A program made the position numbers and the translations under genes. A stretch of DNA of 64,000 nt from Acridotheres tristis (taxonomy: Eukaryota > Chordata > Aves > Passeriformes > Sturnidae), in assembly GCA_037013685.1 (NCBI GenBank), contig CM072886.1:61558933-61622932 (forward strand), given 5' to 3'. The notes below the pieces were generated by a model, which had not been told where the DNA came from, did no database searches, and was given only the letters and a program-made list of their open reading frames with translations. This document shows, in pieces, positions 61,346 to 64,000 of this stretch (position 1 is its first letter; the number at the start of each line of letters is the position of its first letter).

Positions 61346-63510
61346 CTCTTTGGGCCAGCTTCAGAGACAACTCTAATAATGTCATTGTGAATGAATGCCA
61401 AGGGGCAGGAAGGTGCGAATGAAGAAAGAATTGGGACAGTACATGAAGGTTTCAATAAAGGAAGTTTGATTGTATTGCCACAGTGTGGGCTGCATTTCAG
61501 AAACACGGAGTTTATAGGACATTACTTACAGCTACCAGTTTTTGTTGTGCTCAGAGAATCCATTTAATACTTCTGATGCTGCTCTGTTATCGGTAAGACA
61601 TCCAGAGGGAAGTAGCCTTTGAGTATGCATCACCTGAGCTGTGTATGCTGAATTTTGCTACATTACAACCTCATAGGTCTGGGGTGGTTTTTAATAAAAA
61701 GAAAATATTATCATTACAGACAAACTTTTAATTCCATTTTCTTCCTGTGTATGGCCAGTTCCATAGCAATTAATGCACAAAAGTTGAAGTCTCAGGGCAC
61801 TGCCCAGATATCAGATCCAGATTGCACAACCCAGTAGGGTTGACACAAGTGTCTGAGAGCTCAACCCATCAGCAAGCATGGAAAGAAGTACCCTCCATGT
61901 AGTTGTCAAACTATTCTTCAACACGTTAAATGTTGAGCCATGTTAAGTCAAGTTACAAAATGCAGCGAGCAGCATTCCTGTCCTCTCTCCCACAAAGGGT
62001 TCCAACTCTTGCCCTTCTCCTAGTGAAAGACAAGACTAATAATGTGTGAGCTTTTCTTTGATGATCAGCCCAGAAAGTTTTGATACCTGGATGGCAATTA
62101 ACCACAGCTGGGACACAACATTACACAACTACAATGTACTGGCTCCTAGCTGCTGCAAACTGTTAGCCATGAGAGCCTGACCCCTTATGAAGGTTAGCTT
62201 AGTTTCTGTCCAAGTACCACAGTGCACTGTGTGTTTGTTTGTTTGTTTGCTTGCTTGTTTAATCAGTTTTCCTCTCTGTGTGTCCTTAATGCTTTGCCAT
62301 AACAGTTGTAAAGGCTGTGGCCTCACTGGGAGCTTCAGTGGCACCAAAACCCTGCATCACCTGAGGGAGGGCAGTAATGCAGAGCACAAAAGTGGGGCAC
62401 AGGAGAGCCTCCCCCACCTCCTGTGACTGCTTCCCTTCAGGTGGCAGTGATTCCATGCAGCCACTTTCCTTCCCCTGCTCATCAGGCCTCTCAAAGTATA
62501 AAAGCCCTAATGAAAATGAAACATGCCTGTCATATATAACGAGGAAAGGCTCAACTGCTGGCAAAAAAAATAGTGTGAAATTACAGTATCAGTGTGAGAG
62601 GGAGAGATATGAGCCCTCAGTCCCCAGGAGAGAATTTGAAAGTGCATAATTTTCTCCATTCATAAGTGGCATTTAAGGGGCAGCTTTTGGAAGCTGAGAG
62701 GAAAACCCAGAAGAAAAAGAGCACTTACAAGTGGAGTGAATATTTCTGTCCTAAATATTTGGGACCCTTTTTTGATACATAGGCTTGGTTTAGCACTGGG
62801 AGATGTGCATGCACAGCTCTGATGAACTGGTGTAATCCTAATGTGTTTTTCTACCCACAGCTAATGCTTTATCTAGCCTTTCTGAAGACTCAACACCAAA
62901 TACTTTAAGGGTTGCAATAACAACAACAACCAGACACAAAAAAAGGACTAGGATATAACTATTTGGCTGGTTTTTCTTTCCATGTAAGAATGTAGCAGTT
63001 CTGGGTAAGGAGAAGATGTGCCTGTGTCAGGTCTGGTTGTGGTAGGGGATACTTGTCTCACACGCAAAATATAATTTATTTTTAAAAAGCACTTTAATAT
63101 GGTATAACAATATTACCACACATCTTGCTTAAGCAAAGAATTTTTCCAATCTATATTCAGTGCCAGATAGAGTGACTATAAAATGAGTTACTGTACCTTA
63201 CATTTCTGGCTTGGCTATAGTGATAGGAAGTAAATTAGACAAACTCTGACCATGTCTTCTTGATCCAAATCCACATTATTTGGACATATAAGAATTACCA
63301 GCTGCATGAGAGCTCATGTTTCTGGAGGGAGCTGGACTTAAAGGATGAAATAACAGGTAAAGGAGTGGAGAACGATGGCCACTGTGGACCCCAAATCAGT
63401 GAAGCAGCAGCATTTAAGCTCTCTTCCAGCTAAACCTTAACACCTCACAGTGCAGCCAGAACATGTTAGATTCATGTCTGAGGCATGAATTATGGCTTAG
63501 ACCACAAGCC
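61346..63510. other. Unique non-coding sequence
   Basis: A GTTT/GCTT run lies at 62231-62258. No gene was recognised. Confidence 0.5.
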
Positions 63511-63534
63511 TTAGAGTTTAAAACTAAACTCTAA
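63511..63534. repeat. 10-bp perfect inverted repeat
   Basis: TTAGAGTTTA, loop AAAC, TAAACTCTAA: a perfect short stem-loop. Confidence 0.9.
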
Positions 63535-64000
63535 ACACAGTTTGACTTTTCCAGGTAATTCTTAATTTCAGAGAATGGCGAATTGGAGCCAATGACACAC
63601 ACTAATCCTGATAGAGCAGACCATACATTTCACAGCCCATGAGGTTACTGGCCTCATTGACCTGTCAAACTCTGCTGGGCCATAATAGACCCAGATTAAT
63701 AGACCTACCAGGATTCAGCAGGACAGGCAACAGCAGTTGCAAACCTGGGCTTCACCTCAGCCATCAGAAGCAAAACCTTTGGTGAGTGCTTTCAGATTCC
63801 CTTACAAGCATCAGAGTTTCTGGGAAATTATTCTTGAGAACTTCTGTGATCTTATAAAAAAACCCCGTTGCATTTCCACTTCCTTGTCCTTTACATGTCA
63901 GAGCCAAACATTTCAGATATCACTAAGTATCAAACAAGGAATAGGGCAGTGTTAATATCAAATTTAGTTTCAGGTCAAAACATCCTTTCTGAAAGGGATG
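63535..64000. other. Unique non-coding sequence
   Basis: Nothing recognisable was seen to the end of the window. Confidence 0.5.

Noticed and set aside
1..64000. Viral gene remnants, CRISPR arrays or bacterial-type operons
   Set aside because: None seen: no recognisable viral protein fragment, no regular spacer-repeat array, and no dense gene layout.

Overview
The window reads as vertebrate nuclear DNA, almost certainly from a bird and probably a passerine. The main evidence is the repeat content: several truncated CR1 LINE 3' ends with the avian ATTCTRTG-type tail, one tRNA-derived SINE with a CR1-type tail that resembles the passerine TguSINE1 group, and the 3' part of an ERVL-like LTR with the GC-rich end seen in songbird genomes. 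There are also faint MIR/L2-like and sauropsid-wide palindromic repeat relics. Nothing suggests bacteria, plasmid or phage: there are no dense genes, ribosome binding sites or operons.

The window is gene-poor. The one gene I can call with confidence is a complete tRNA-Tyr(GTA) gene with a short intron on the minus strand at 57772-57861, followed by a Pol III T-run. No open frame on either strand matched a protein family I know. The longest is only 177 codons (12345-12878), which is unremarkable for 64 kb of non-coding DNA. The best coding candidate is a splice-bounded 152-nt open segment at 53640-53791 (+), which I could not assign to a protein.

Layout. 1-4140: unique sequence with a MIR-like relic, a 31-bp tandem duplication, and an AT-rich 3'UTR-like stretch ending in two AATAAA signals. 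4141-10500: unique sequence with an AT-rich homeodomain-core cluster and a (GGGAC/GGGAT)27 array. 10501-11001: a CpG-rich block ending in AATAAA plus A14. 11002-20434: unique sequence with old relics and a short CR1. 20435-21945: a long CR1 3' end, then a 192-nt homopurine (AAAAG)n tract. 21946-33235: unique sequence with a CT/CA microsatellite and a near-perfect 23-bp inverted repeat. 33236-38100: the main transposon cluster (CR1, ERVL-like LTR, two more CR1s). 38101-53020: unique sequence, with a palindromic relic near 44150. 53021-53800: a (GGAT)17 array and the exon candidate. 57531-57861: a SINE and the tRNA gene. 58850-59325: CR1. 59326-64000: unique sequence with an L2-like tail.

Most of the window is therefore probably intronic or intergenic. 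I found no new multi-gene system. The points most worth checking are the tRNA gene, the exon candidate, the CpG block with an A tail, the palindrome at 28780-28829 and the possible 3' transcript end near 4110.
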